From NCBI RefSeq assembly GCF_030646845.1, contig NZ_JAUSLE010000004.1, forward strand, positions 1-64,000: DNA of 64,000 bases, given 5' to 3'. The position numbers and the translations under genes are program-made. Of this stretch, positions 45,110 to 52,278 are shown piece by piece. The DNA comes from Rhodoferax sp. (GTDB taxonomy: Bacteria > Pseudomonadota > Gammaproteobacteria > Burkholderiales > Burkholderiaceae_C). The first letter of the stretch is position 1. Each line of letters opens with the position of its first letter. A model generated the notes under the pieces. That model worked only from the letters and a program-made list of their open reading frames with translations. It ran no database searches and was not told where the DNA came from.

Positions 45110-45499
45110 ATGCTCCTGCCGACGAATCCACCAACATCGCATGGCGCCACCTACGCCGATGCAGCACCATCAGCTGCCGATCTTGCTGTGCCGGACTGCG
45201 GGGGCGGCGAGTCCTTTGCCTTGATGGTGCTGGGTCACAGCATGGCACCCGAGTTCCTGGAGGGCGAGATCATCATCATCGAACCCGACGGGCTGGCCCA
45301 GGATGGCTCCTATGTGCTGGCCTGGCACAACGAAGAATGGACCTTCCGCCAATTGCTGCGTGCGGGCAGCGGCTGGCTGTTGCACCCGCTGAACCCGGCC
45401 TTTGCGGATGCGGCGCTGGACAGTCTGGCTGCCGTGCGCGGCGTCATCATCCAGAAGGCGCTGCCAGGGCGCCGGCGGGCTTCCAAGCACTACATCTGA
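45110..45499 (+). CDS. S24/LexA-fold protein without the catalytic lysine
   Basis: 129 residues. The S24 peptidase fold is seen in VLGHSMAPEFLEGEIIIIEP with nucleophile-position S44. The lysine that activates serine in LexA, UmuD and CI should sit where the sequence reads EWTFRQL (R80/Q81), so it is absent and self-cleavage is unlikely. There is no DNA-binding domain. It may be a signal-sensing or binding protein derived from S24. GAGGT lies 5 nt before the ATG. Confidence 0.75.
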   Translation: MLLPTNPPTSHGATYADAAPSAADLAVPDCGGGESFALMVLGHSMAPEFLEGEIIIIEPDGLAQDGSYVLAWHNEEWTFRQLLRAGSGWLLHPLNPAFADAALDSLAAVRGVIIQKALPGRRRASKHYI

Positions 45500-45532
45500 A
45501 CTTCTGTTTTCAACCTTCCGAGAGAAGCCACC

Positions 45533-45751
45533 GTGCCCTACTACATCTACCGGGTCAAACCCTTCGCACAGCTGGAGAAATTGTCCGAATTTGAAACCTT
45601 TCCGGATGCGTCAGCCCATGCCAAGGGCCTGCGCGCCCAACAGGCTGCCGATGCGCCGGGGAAGATAAAAATCATGTTTGCAGACAATGAACTGCAGGCC
45701 GAAGACCTGCTATGCCAGGTTCGCACACCCGGACCCAGGGGCGACGACTGA
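45533..45751 (+). CDS. Small protein of unknown function, GTG start
   Basis: 72 residues starting at GTG 45533, with GAGAAG upstream. Sequence MPYYIYRVKPFAQLEKL and later KIKIMFADNELQAED suggest a compact alpha/beta fold. One cysteine. It overlaps nothing and is 33 nt after the S24-like gene. Family not recognised. Confidence 0.65.
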   Translation: MPYYIYRVKPFAQLEKLSEFETFPDASAHAKGLRAQQAADAPGKIKIMFADNELQAEDLLCQVRTPGPRGDD

Positions 45752-45761
45752 GACTTACGCC

Positions 45762-46205
45762 ATGGATGAGCCTGCGTATCACGCGTCACGCCGGACCATC
45801 AACCCCTCGCCCTGCGTGTTTGAGAGAGCCATTCTGGCGGACTGTGCGCAGTGCGAGCTGGCCAGACGGCACGCGCTGGCCGAGCGCGAGGTCGTGGCCT
45901 GTTCACTGGAAGTGGCGCGTATCAATTGCACGACGCTGGAAAGCCTGTTCCGTGAGCGGGCTACGTTCGCGTTGCGTCTGCCGCGCCCGGGCGTTCCCCT
46001 GGTTCACGCCAAGGCGATGCAGCTGCAGTGCGGTGGCCTGCGTGGTTTGCAGGCCGCTGTGGCAGCACCAACCACAGACGTCCATGCCATGGTGAAAAGG
46101 GCGCAGCTGAACGATGCGAGCCTGCTGGACTTGCCCTGGGAGCAGATTGTCTCCAGCATCGTGGCGTGGCAGACGCGGCGCCGCGCGCCACCTCCCGACT
46201 CCTAG
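45762..46205 (+). CDS. Cysteine-containing protein of unknown function
   Basis: 147 residues from ATG 45762. A CxxC (ADCAQCELARRH) near residue 28 plus cysteines at about 18, 47 and 55 could bind metal. No membrane segment. It is the last gene of the companion operon and ends 46 nt from the convergent yeeE-like gene. Unknown family. Confidence 0.65.
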   Translation: MDEPAYHASRRTINPSPCVFERAILADCAQCELARRHALAEREVVACSLEVARINCTTLESLFRERATFALRLPRPGVPLVHAKAMQLQCGGLRGLQAAVAAPTTDVHAMVKRAQLNDASLLDLPWEQIVSSIVAWQTRRRAPPPDS

Positions 46206-46251
46206 CTTGCCGCTGGCGCCGACATGGCGTCGCCAATGCCGGGGCGCTCTT

Positions 46252-47355
46252 TCAGCGTTGCTGCCACTTCATGGTGGCCACCGCGCCACCAACGATACCG
46301 GTCAGCGCGATGAAGGACCCCACTGCCAGCGTTGAAACGCCGGAGAGTCCCTGGCCAATGGTGCACCCGATAGCGGTAACGCCACCAAAACCCATCAGCA
46401 CCGCACCAATCAACTGGGTGCGCAGATCTTCCATCGAAGCGAAGCCTTCCCAGCGAAACTGCCGCGTGCTGAGGGCATAGGCCATGGAGCCGAGAACAAC
46501 ACCGATCACCGTGGCGATGCCGAATGTCACACGCATCGATTTGTCCGTCCACAGCATCAGCAACTCCAGGCTGAAAGCTGTCGGCGCCACAAAACTCAGG
46601 GACTCCAGCGTGCGGGTGTTGGTGGCGAAATACACGGTTTCCAGCGTCTCCGGGTTTTCGCCATGGCCGATGTTGCCGGTGAGGTACCAGGCCGCGACGA
46701 TCAGCAAGCCGAGCACAATGGACCCGATGACATGGGACAGATTGCCGCGAAAGCGTTTGTCCTTGAAGACGAACACCAGCAGACCCAACCCGATCACGAC
46801 CAGCGTGGCGAGCAGGGCGGTTTTTTCTGGCAGACCGCTCAGTTTGGTCAGGATTTGCGGCAGGCCCTGGGTAGCCAGCCCGAAGGCGGACAAATCGATG
46901 GCTACCGGGTCCAGATAGCTGGACCGCCACTGACCAAACAGGCCCTTGAGCGTCATGTAGGCCGAGATCGCCAGAAACACCAGCACCACCAGCGAACGCA
47001 AGCTGCCACCGCCCAGGCGAACCAGATTCTTGTTGGTGCACCCCGCCGCGATGGTCATGCCGATGCCGAACAGGAAACCGCCGACCAGCATGGACAACCA
47101 GGGCAACTGGGGGCGCTGGTAGACGGATTTGGACAGGTCAATCAGACCGAAGTAATACAGCAGGTTGGCACCTATCATGGCTACCGCAATGGTGAGCAAC
47201 CACATGCGCATACGCCCCCAATGGCCCATGTTGACCACGTCCGAAACGGCGCCCATGGTGCAGAAGTTGGTCTTGTTGGCGACCGCGCCAAAGATGAAGG
47301 CCAGCACAAAGCCACCCCAAACGACCAGGGTGGCTGGACTGATTGCTTCGCTCAT
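46252..47355 (-). CDS. YeeE/YedE-family sulfur-compound transporter
   Basis: 367 residues from ATG 47355 with about nine or ten helices. Three conserved cysteine loops typical of the TsuA/YeeE group are present: FCTMGAVSDV, AAGCTNKNLVRLGGGS and AIGCTIGQGLSG. Family members import thiosulfate or other sulfur for TusA-type carriers. Here it is the last gene downstream of tusA-dsrE2-DUF302, so delivery of imported sulfur to TusA is likely. Confidence 0.87.
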   Translation of the reverse strand: MSEAISPATLVVWGGFVLAFIFGAVANKTNFCTMGAVSDVVNMGHWGRMRMWLLTIAVAMIGANLLYYFGLIDLSKSVYQRPQLPWLSMLVGGFLFGIGMTIAAGCTNKNLVRLGGGSLRSLVVLVFLAISAYMTLKGLFGQWRSSYLDPVAIDLSAFGLATQGLPQILTKLSGLPEKTALLATLVVIGLGLLVFVFKDKRFRGNLSHVIGSIVLGLLIVAAWYLTGNIGHGENPETLETVYFATNTRTLESLSFVAPTAFSLELLMLWTDKSMRVTFGIATVIGVVLGSMAYALSTRQFRWEGFASMEDLRTQLIGAVLMGFGGVTAIGCTIGQGLSGVSTLAVGSFIALTGIVGGAVATMKWQQR

Positions 47356-47377
47356 TTGATACTCCAGATCATTTTTT

Positions 47378-48259
47378 TTAGTTGCCTGGCACCGTGCCGC
47401 CAGCGACACGGGTCAGAGTGGTCCGTATGGTTTCAGGGGCGCTGATGATGCCCATGAATTGTCCCATGCCCAAAGCAGGCCAGGCCAGTGCGATGCGGTA
47501 GCGGGCATAGGGTGCGTAGACCTTGGAGCCCACGATGAACAGTTCATAGGGCAGGCCGGCCATGTGGTCGGCTCCCACCTTGTTCACCCACCAGCCTTCG
47601 CCGTCGCCCGGGTCGTTCATCGCCACGCCGAACACCGCTGTCTGGCTCTGCCGGTTGACCACTTCATAAACGCGGCTGGTTGCACCCACCCCGCTGGACA
47701 GATTGGCCTGCACCGCCTTGAGCGCGTCGTCAAAGCTGGCGTGTGTGCTGAGTTCGCTATTGGCAGAATCGAATCGTTCCATGCCCAACATGTAGCGGTA
47801 CTGTGGCAGATCGGCCTCTGGCACGTCGCCACCAAAACCAGGACCTTCGCCCAAGGCCTTCGCCAGTCGCAGCTGGACAGATTTGGCGGCTGGTTGCGCA
47901 GTCTTGAACTGACCACGCAGATAGGCGCGATACCAGTAGTCCGGGTTCATGTACGAGACGGCGCCGTCAGTTTTCACCCCTACGCGAATTCCGGATGCAA
48001 TGACGGCGGAGCCCCCGATGGTGCGAATGGCCTCCAGCATCGCCGGGTCGGTGACCACCAGGCTGGCGTGCCCGGGCAGCCCCGTTGGTGTGTGTCGTCC
48101 AATGACCGTGAATCCTTCAGCCTGCAGCTTCTTCTCAAGCTGTGCCAACTGGGTGGGCAGGTCCGCACCGGGCAGCTTTTCCCCCTGCACATAGGGCGCA
48201 AGTGCCAGGCAAACCTGCGCCGAGCACAGCAGGGCACACCATAGGATCAGTTTTCTCAC
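47378..48259 (-). CDS. Secreted DUF302-domain protein
   Basis: 293 residues starting at GTG 48259 (RKLILWCALLCSAQVCLALA, a signal peptide) with GGAGAA upstream; the longer frame upstream of this start is not supported. The DUF302 fold is visible (LPTQLAQLEKKLQAEGFTVI). Often found with sulfur genes, role unknown. It is placed between dsrE2 and the YeeE transporter. Confidence 0.78.
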   Translation of the reverse strand: MRKLILWCALLCSAQVCLALAPYVQGEKLPGADLPTQLAQLEKKLQAEGFTVIGRHTPTGLPGHASLVVTDPAMLEAIRTIGGSAVIASGIRVGVKTDGAVSYMNPDYWYRAYLRGQFKTAQPAAKSVQLRLAKALGEGPGFGGDVPEADLPQYRYMLGMERFDSANSELSTHASFDDALKAVQANLSSGVGATSRVYEVVNRQSQTAVFGVAMNDPGDGEGWWVNKVGADHMAGLPYELFIVGSKVYAPYARYRIALAWPALGMGQFMGIISAPETIRTTLTRVAGGTVPGN

Positions 48260-48283
48260 AGCGCTTCTCCATCTCGGTTGTTC

Positions 48284-48356
48284 CGCGATGTCGCGCTGCC
48301 TCTCCCCCGTGGGGGATGGCCGCGCAACCAGGGGCAGTGGCACCGGGTACACCGGC
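48284..48356. repeat. Degenerate GC-rich repeat copy
   Basis: CGCGCTGCCTCTCCCCCGTG and a following GGGGGATGGCCGCGC match the outline of the repeats at 41905-41970 and 56262-56330. Located between the DUF302 and dsrE2 genes, where it could form a hairpin. Confidence 0.45.
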
Positions 48357-48368
48357 AGGACGAAGTTC

Positions 48369-48839
48369 TTAAATGAACAGGCAGACGTCGGATTCGCCGG
48401 CAAACTTCATGAAGGTGGCGGCGCCGCCGTATTCCACATCCTTGATGAACTCGCTGGTCTCAAACTCGAACAGGTCCACAGTCATCTGACAGGCGACAAA
48501 CTTGACGTCGGCCTCAAGGCAGATGTCACGAAGTTCCTGCAGCGATGCGACGCCCTTGGACTTCATCTTGTTCTTCATCATCATCGTGGCCATGGATTCC
48601 ATACCCGGCAGCATCTGCACCATCACAGGCATGGGAACGGGCATGGGCATGGCGGGATTGGCCAATGGGCTGATCTTGATGCTGTCCAGGTTCTTGCGGA
48701 GCAACTGCAGGCCGTAGAAGGTAAAGAAGATCTGGACATCCCAGCCCAGCGCTGCCGCGGTAGACGCAAGGATGAACGGCGGGTATGCCATGTCCAGCGT
48801 GCCTTTGGTGGCGATGAGCGCCATTTTTTTGGTTGCCAT
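48369..48839 (-). CDS. dsrE2: DsrE2-type sulfur-transfer protein
   Basis: 156 residues from ATG 48839. Cysteines at 107, 117 (VACQMT) and 153 are present; the one in VACQMT is the expected sulfur-binding site. It has a hydrophobic N-terminal stretch and a Met/Pro-rich loop (MPMPVPMPVMVQML) typical of DsrE2A. Works with TusA and usually a rhodanese in sulfur-oxidizers, though no rhodanese is in this window. Confidence 0.85.
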   Translation of the reverse strand: MATKKMALIATKGTLDMAYPPFILASTAAALGWDVQIFFTFYGLQLLRKNLDSIKISPLANPAMPMPVPMPVMVQMLPGMESMATMMMKNKMKSKGVASLQELRDICLEADVKFVACQMTVDLFEFETSEFIKDVEYGGAATFMKFAGESDVCLFI

Positions 48840-48879
48840 GCGTGTGTGCTCCGGGGTATGTTGAGGTGCGCCCTTGGGC

Positions 48880-49107
48880 TCAGGCCTTCTTGAGATAGAA
48901 GACGTATTTGCTGTTTTCGCTGCCTTGTTCCAGCAGCGCATTGCCCGTCTGCTCGGCAAAAGCAGCCATGTCGCATACCGATCCTGGATCGGTGGAGATC
49001 ACCCGCAGCACCTGTCCGGAGGTCATGTCCGCCAGCGCCTTCTTGGTTTTTACGATGGGCAGCGGGCAGGCCAGGCCAGATGCGTCAAATTCCTTGTTGA
49101 ATTCCAT
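48880..49107 (-). CDS. tusA: TusA sulfur-carrier protein
   Basis: 75 residues, SirA/TusA family. The sulfur-accepting cysteine is C14 in the CPLP motif. TusA carries persulfide sulfur in the cytoplasm toward DsrE and DsrC. GGAG lies upstream of ATG 49107. First gene of tusA-dsrE2-DUF302-yeeE, and its upstream region holds the third copy of the shared 50-bp block. Confidence 0.93.
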   Translation of the reverse strand: MEFNKEFDASGLACPLPIVKTKKALADMTSGQVLRVISTDPGSVCDMAAFAEQTGNALLEQGSENSKYVFYLKKA

Positions 49108-49230
49108 ATCTTGTCTCCATTGGTTGACTGATTACTGATTGCAGCCGGTTATTGTGGGGGAAAGCAGAACCAATCCTTCGCGGCGAGCACCATGCCCGCT
49201 GCACGTGCTGATTCTTGAGGAGGCGTTGCG

Positions 49231-49280
49231 GCGCGTCTATCACCGCAAAGGGTGATGTTGGGTAGCCCATCTGGGTAATG
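49231..49280 (+). promoter_or_regulatory. Shared 50-bp block, tusA/hsp20 copy
   Basis: CGTCTAT at 49234-49240, GGGT at 49250-49253, and TAGCCCATCTGGGTA at 49263-49277, in the same spacing as the other two copies. It ends 241 bp before hsp20 and starts 123 bp upstream of the tusA ATG, so tusA is the more likely target. Confidence 0.8.
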
Positions 49281-49391
49281 GGGTTTTTGCCCTTGCCTGT
49301 AGATCTACATCAAGGTGGGGTAAGAAGCTGATCGTCGAGCAAGGATGTGCGCGATGCCACCATCGACAGCGTGGGCCGCGAGCTGCGGTAG

Positions 49392-49405
49392 TTGATTTTC
49401 GTCAA
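49392..49405. promoter_or_regulatory. FNR/ANR-like box upstream of hsp20
   Basis: TTGATTTTCGTCAA matches TTGATnnnnATCAA at nine of ten fixed positions. This is the binding site of Fnr/Anr-type regulators for low oxygen. It lies 116 bp before the hsp20 ATG. Confidence 0.6.
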
Positions 49406-49422
49406 CCGCTTTGCAGGTGGCT

Positions 49423-49450
49423 CTTGAGAACTGCGCGGCAGTCCTCATAC
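49423..49450 (+). promoter_or_regulatory. Possible sigma-32 promoter for hsp20
   Basis: CTTGAGA at 49423-49429 and CCTCATAC at 49443-49450, 14 bp apart from the six-base core, resemble the heat-shock pattern CTTGAA...CCCCAT. Transcription would start about 65 bp before the gene. Confidence 0.45.
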
Positions 49451-49521
49451 TCAGCGGTGTCGCTCATGGCCATCGGGGTCATGGGACGGTATCTTGGTCA
49501 TTTATGCAAAGGAGAGAACTA

Positions 49522-49953
49522 ATGAGCTCATTGATTACCCGTGGCAACCTGTTCGACGATTTTTTCCGCGACGTCGCGCCCGGCTTCTACGTCAAACCTC
49601 TGCACGGCGACCCTTTGCCGAGCCCGACCCAGATCAAGGTGGATGTCAAGGAAACCGACAAGTTGTACACCGTGCATGCTGAAGTTCCCGGTGTGAGCAA
49701 GGAAGACATTGATGTGTCGCTGGATGGCAACGTGGTGACCCTGCGCGCCGAAGTGAAACAGCAAGACAGCACGGAGAAGGATGAAAAAGTGTTGCGCAGC
49801 GAACGCTACTTTGGCGCAGTGTCGCGCAGTTTTCAGCTGCCGGTGGACATTGACCAGGCACAGGCCAAAGCCAAGTACGACAACGGTGTGCTCACCCTGA
49901 CGCTGCCCAAGAAGCAGACCACCGGAGGCGTCCAGCGTTTGACCATTGAGTAG
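49522..49953 (+). CDS. Hsp20/alpha-crystallin small heat-shock protein
   Basis: 143 residues; GGAGAG precedes ATG 49522. The alpha-crystallin domain is intact with YTVHAEVPGVSKEDIDVSL and the final GVLTLTLPKK. It prevents protein aggregation under stress. The promoter region suggests both heat and low-oxygen control. It heads a small plus-strand stress group with the ribosome-hibernation and CBS genes. Confidence 0.92.
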   Translation: MSSLITRGNLFDDFFRDVAPGFYVKPLHGDPLPSPTQIKVDVKETDKLYTVHAEVPGVSKEDIDVSLDGNVVTLRAEVKQQDSTEKDEKVLRSERYFGAVSRSFQLPVDIDQAQAKAKYDNGVLTLTLPKKQTTGGVQRLTIE

Positions 49954-49974
49954 GGAGCACTGACTGGGCTCGCC

Positions 49975-49999
49975 AAGCCGGGGTTGACGCCCCGGCTTG
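49975..49999 (+). terminator. Hairpin after hsp20
   Basis: AAGCCGGGG pairs with CCCCGGCTT around a seven-base loop. There is no T-run, so it is a stable hairpin rather than a certain intrinsic terminator. Confidence 0.5.
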
Positions 50000-50011
50000 C
50001 TGGGCTGGCGT

Positions 50012-50025
50012 TGACAAATCTCAAG
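50012..50025. promoter_or_regulatory. FNR-like box upstream of the hibernation-factor gene
   Basis: TTGACAAATCTCAA fits the Fnr pattern at eight of ten fixed positions. A CAAAAT -10-like hexamer lies at 50046-50051, so the box would be centred near -40, the class II activator position. Confidence 0.5.
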
Positions 50026-50086
50026 GCGCTTGCGGTGGCTCCTTGCAAAATGAAACACTATGCCAGCAAAGGCCAAAGGGTAGAAC

Positions 50087-50632
50087 ATGAAGCTTCCGGT
50101 TCACATTCAATTTCATGGCATGGAGCCATCGGATGCGCTTGAGACAAGCGCGCGTGAGCACGCGCACAAGCTTGAATCATTTGCCTCCGACCTGATGGCC
50201 TGCCGTGTCGCTATCGATCTTGAGCAAAAGCACAAGCACCAGGGGCGTCCCTACAGTGTGCGCATCGACCTCACCATGCCCGGCCACGAACTCGTGGTGA
50301 ATCGGGTCCAGGACGAAGATGTGTATGTGGCCCTGCGCGATGCTTTCGACAGCATGAAGCGCCAGGTCGAGGAAGTCGTGCGCAAGCGCAGGGGGCAGGA
50401 AAAGCAGCATGCTGTGCCCCTGCATGGCGAGGTCGTCCGGCTGGACGAGGCGGGTGGCTTTGGTTTCATCCGTACGCCGGGAGGTGAGGAGTACTACTTC
50501 AGCCGCGACAACGTAGCCGGCACGCCGTTTGAGCACGTGCAGGAAGGCAGCGCCGTGCAGTTCATCCCCGAGGCCGGTGACGAAGGCTTGCAGGCCAAGC
50601 GCGTGAGTCTGGGCAAGCACGGAATGGGTTGA
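50087..50632 (+). CDS. Ribosome hibernation factor fused to cold-shock domain
   Basis: 181 residues. Residues about 1-105 are an HPF/RaiA-type ribosome-binding domain (VHIQFHGMEPSDALE...ALRDAFDSMKRQVEE). Residues about 110-175 are a CspA-like cold-shock domain (GEVVRLDEAGGFGFIRTPGG, with YYFSRDNV). The fusion joins ribosome protection with RNA binding. Likely expressed in stress or low oxygen through the box at 50012. Confidence 0.85.
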   Translation: MKLPVHIQFHGMEPSDALETSAREHAHKLESFASDLMACRVAIDLEQKHKHQGRPYSVRIDLTMPGHELVVNRVQDEDVYVALRDAFDSMKRQVEEVVRKRRGQEKQHAVPLHGEVVRLDEAGGFGFIRTPGGEEYYFSRDNVAGTPFEHVQEGSAVQFIPEAGDEGLQAKRVSLGKHGMG

Positions 50633-50675
50633 GCGAATCTCGGCAGGTTACACACAGCACAACAGGGAGAAAACA

Positions 50676-51137
50676 ATGGGTGAACGTTTGACGACAGGTG
50701 AAACATGCACCCGCAACGTGACCATCGCCTTCAGGAAAACGACCCTGAGCGGGGCGGCGCGGCTCATGCGTGAGAACCATGTCGGCTGCCTTGTGGTTGT
50801 GGAGGAGACCGGCGGCATGCGAATCGTCGTGGGCGTGCTCACCGACCGCGACATCGTGACCGCTGTGGTGGCCCCGGGCCTTGATCTCAACAGCTTTTGC
50901 GTCGAAGACGTGATGAGCACCGACCTGATCACCGCGCGCGAGGATGATTCCCTGATTGATTTGATGCGCGCCATGCGCCGCAAGGGCGTGCGGCGCGTTC
51001 CCGTCATTGGAGGGCAGGGCGAGTTGATCGGCGTGGTGACGCTGGACGATGTGCTGGACATTCTGGCGCAGGAGCTGAGTCTGTTGGTGGGAGCCATTGA
51101 CGGCGAAGGCAAGCGCGAGCGCCAGATGCGAAAGTAA
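50676..51137 (+). CDS. CBS-pair domain protein
   Basis: 153 residues with two CBS motifs (FRKTTLSGAARLMRENHVGC and VMSTDLITAREDDSLIDLMR, then VIGGQGELIGVVTLDDVLD). Such proteins sense adenosine nucleotides or SAM. It is 43 nt after the hibernation gene with a GGGAGAA site, so it is likely in the same stress operon. Confidence 0.85.
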   Translation: MGERLTTGETCTRNVTIAFRKTTLSGAARLMRENHVGCLVVVEETGGMRIVVGVLTDRDIVTAVVAPGLDLNSFCVEDVMSTDLITAREDDSLIDLMRAMRRKGVRRVPVIGGQGELIGVVTLDDVLDILAQELSLLVGAIDGEGKRERQMRK

Positions 51138-51160
51138 GCCGGCCTCAATGGCTGGTCGTA

Positions 51161-52267
51161 TTACCAGTGCAGTCGCCAGCTGCCATCCTCCTGCGTTTGT
51201 ATGCCTGTGTTGAAGTGCCTGCCTTCGGTATCGAAGAGCGATTGCAGGCTGCGTCGTGCGGCGGGTTTGGCGTGCGTCAGACGCAGGCGGCGCAATTGCA
51301 TGGGCACGATCTCAAGCCGTGTCAGCGCGCCGGTCTCACGCGAAAGTTGCGCGAAGTACAGGCAGACGGCGCTGGGGTCAAAGGTCTCCTGGGACGCGAT
51401 GCCTTCATAGTCGTTGATGAGATCGCCACAGCCATAGAGAATGAGCCGCCCGCGATACACCTCGACCGGCCGCGGATGGTGGGACGAATGGCCATGGACG
51501 AGATCAGCCGCGCCCAGATCAATCAGGCGCTGCGCAAAGCGGCGCTGCAGCTGCGGCACCTCGGCGCCCCAATTGCCGCCCCAGTGCAGGGACACCATGA
51601 CGAGATCGCCAGGCTGGCGGTGTCCGGCGACGGCTGTGGCTATTTGCTGTGCGCTGGTCTCGGTCAAATCCGGCAGCAGGGCGACGCCGGCGCGCTCCGG
51701 CGTGGCGGCCCAGGCTGAAGGTACGCCGCTGTCCGGACTGGCCCAGGAAAACACCAGCAGTCGTGCGCCGCCAGCAATTGGCAAGGCCGCAGGCGCGCAG
51801 GCCGCCTCAGTATGGCGGCCCGCTCCCACACTATGGATACCTGCCCGCTGCAGCGTTTGCAGGGTCTCGTCAAGTCCTGTCCGCCCCCAATCCAGCACAT
51901 GGTTGTTGGCCAGCGCGCAGCAGTCAATGCGCGCGGCGGTCAGGCAGTCGATATTGGCGGGATGCATGCGGTAGTGAATGCCCTTGTTGGGCCAGTGTTC
52001 ATCTGAGGTGGTGATTGCGGTCTCCAGATTGACCAGACGCAACTCGGGCTGGCGCCTCTCAATCTCGGCCAGTGCATCGCCCCAGATATAGTCCGGCGCC
52101 ACCGGCGCGGGCACCCGTCCGTTCACGCGCTCGGCCAGCCGCACGTAGTCGCGTGCGTCGCGTACCCAGCTCTCATACAGCACCGGCGCGCCCGGGTGCG
52201 CCTGGATCTGGTCGACGCCACGCCCGGTCATGACGTCGCCAGCCAGCCAGAGCGTGAGTGTGTCCAT
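51161..52267 (-). CDS. CapA/PgsA-like metallophosphoesterase-fold protein
   Basis: 368 residues from ATG 52267. CapA family signs are GDVMTGRGVDQI near the N-terminus, NLETAITTSDEHWPNKGIHY, ALANNHVLDWGRTGL and HGHSSHHPRPVEVY. Members take part in poly-gamma-glutamate export in Bacillus, but most proteobacterial copies are of unknown role. Its C-terminus ends 23 nt from the convergent CBS gene. No signal peptide is visible. Confidence 0.82.
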   Translation of the reverse strand: MDTLTLWLAGDVMTGRGVDQIQAHPGAPVLYESWVRDARDYVRLAERVNGRVPAPVAPDYIWGDALAEIERRQPELRLVNLETAITTSDEHWPNKGIHYRMHPANIDCLTAARIDCCALANNHVLDWGRTGLDETLQTLQRAGIHSVGAGRHTEAACAPAALPIAGGARLLVFSWASPDSGVPSAWAATPERAGVALLPDLTETSAQQIATAVAGHRQPGDLVMVSLHWGGNWGAEVPQLQRRFAQRLIDLGAADLVHGHSSHHPRPVEVYRGRLILYGCGDLINDYEGIASQETFDPSAVCLYFAQLSRETGALTRLEIVPMQLRRLRLTHAKPAARRSLQSLFDTEGRHFNTGIQTQEDGSWRLHW

Positions 52268-52278
52268 GGCGCGCGGTG

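Larger units (their letters stand above)
49108..49521. other. Divergent promoter region between tusA and hsp20
   Basis: 414 bp without a gene. It holds the shared 50-bp block (49231-49280), an FNR-like box (49392-49405) and a possible heat-shock promoter (49423-49450). The parts at 49108-49230 and 49281-49390 show only a ribosome-binding site for tusA and no other recognised element. Confidence 0.75.

Noticed and set aside
45110-45499. S24-like gene as a phage repressor marking a prophage
   Set aside because: No DNA-binding domain, no lysine, and no phage genes around it.
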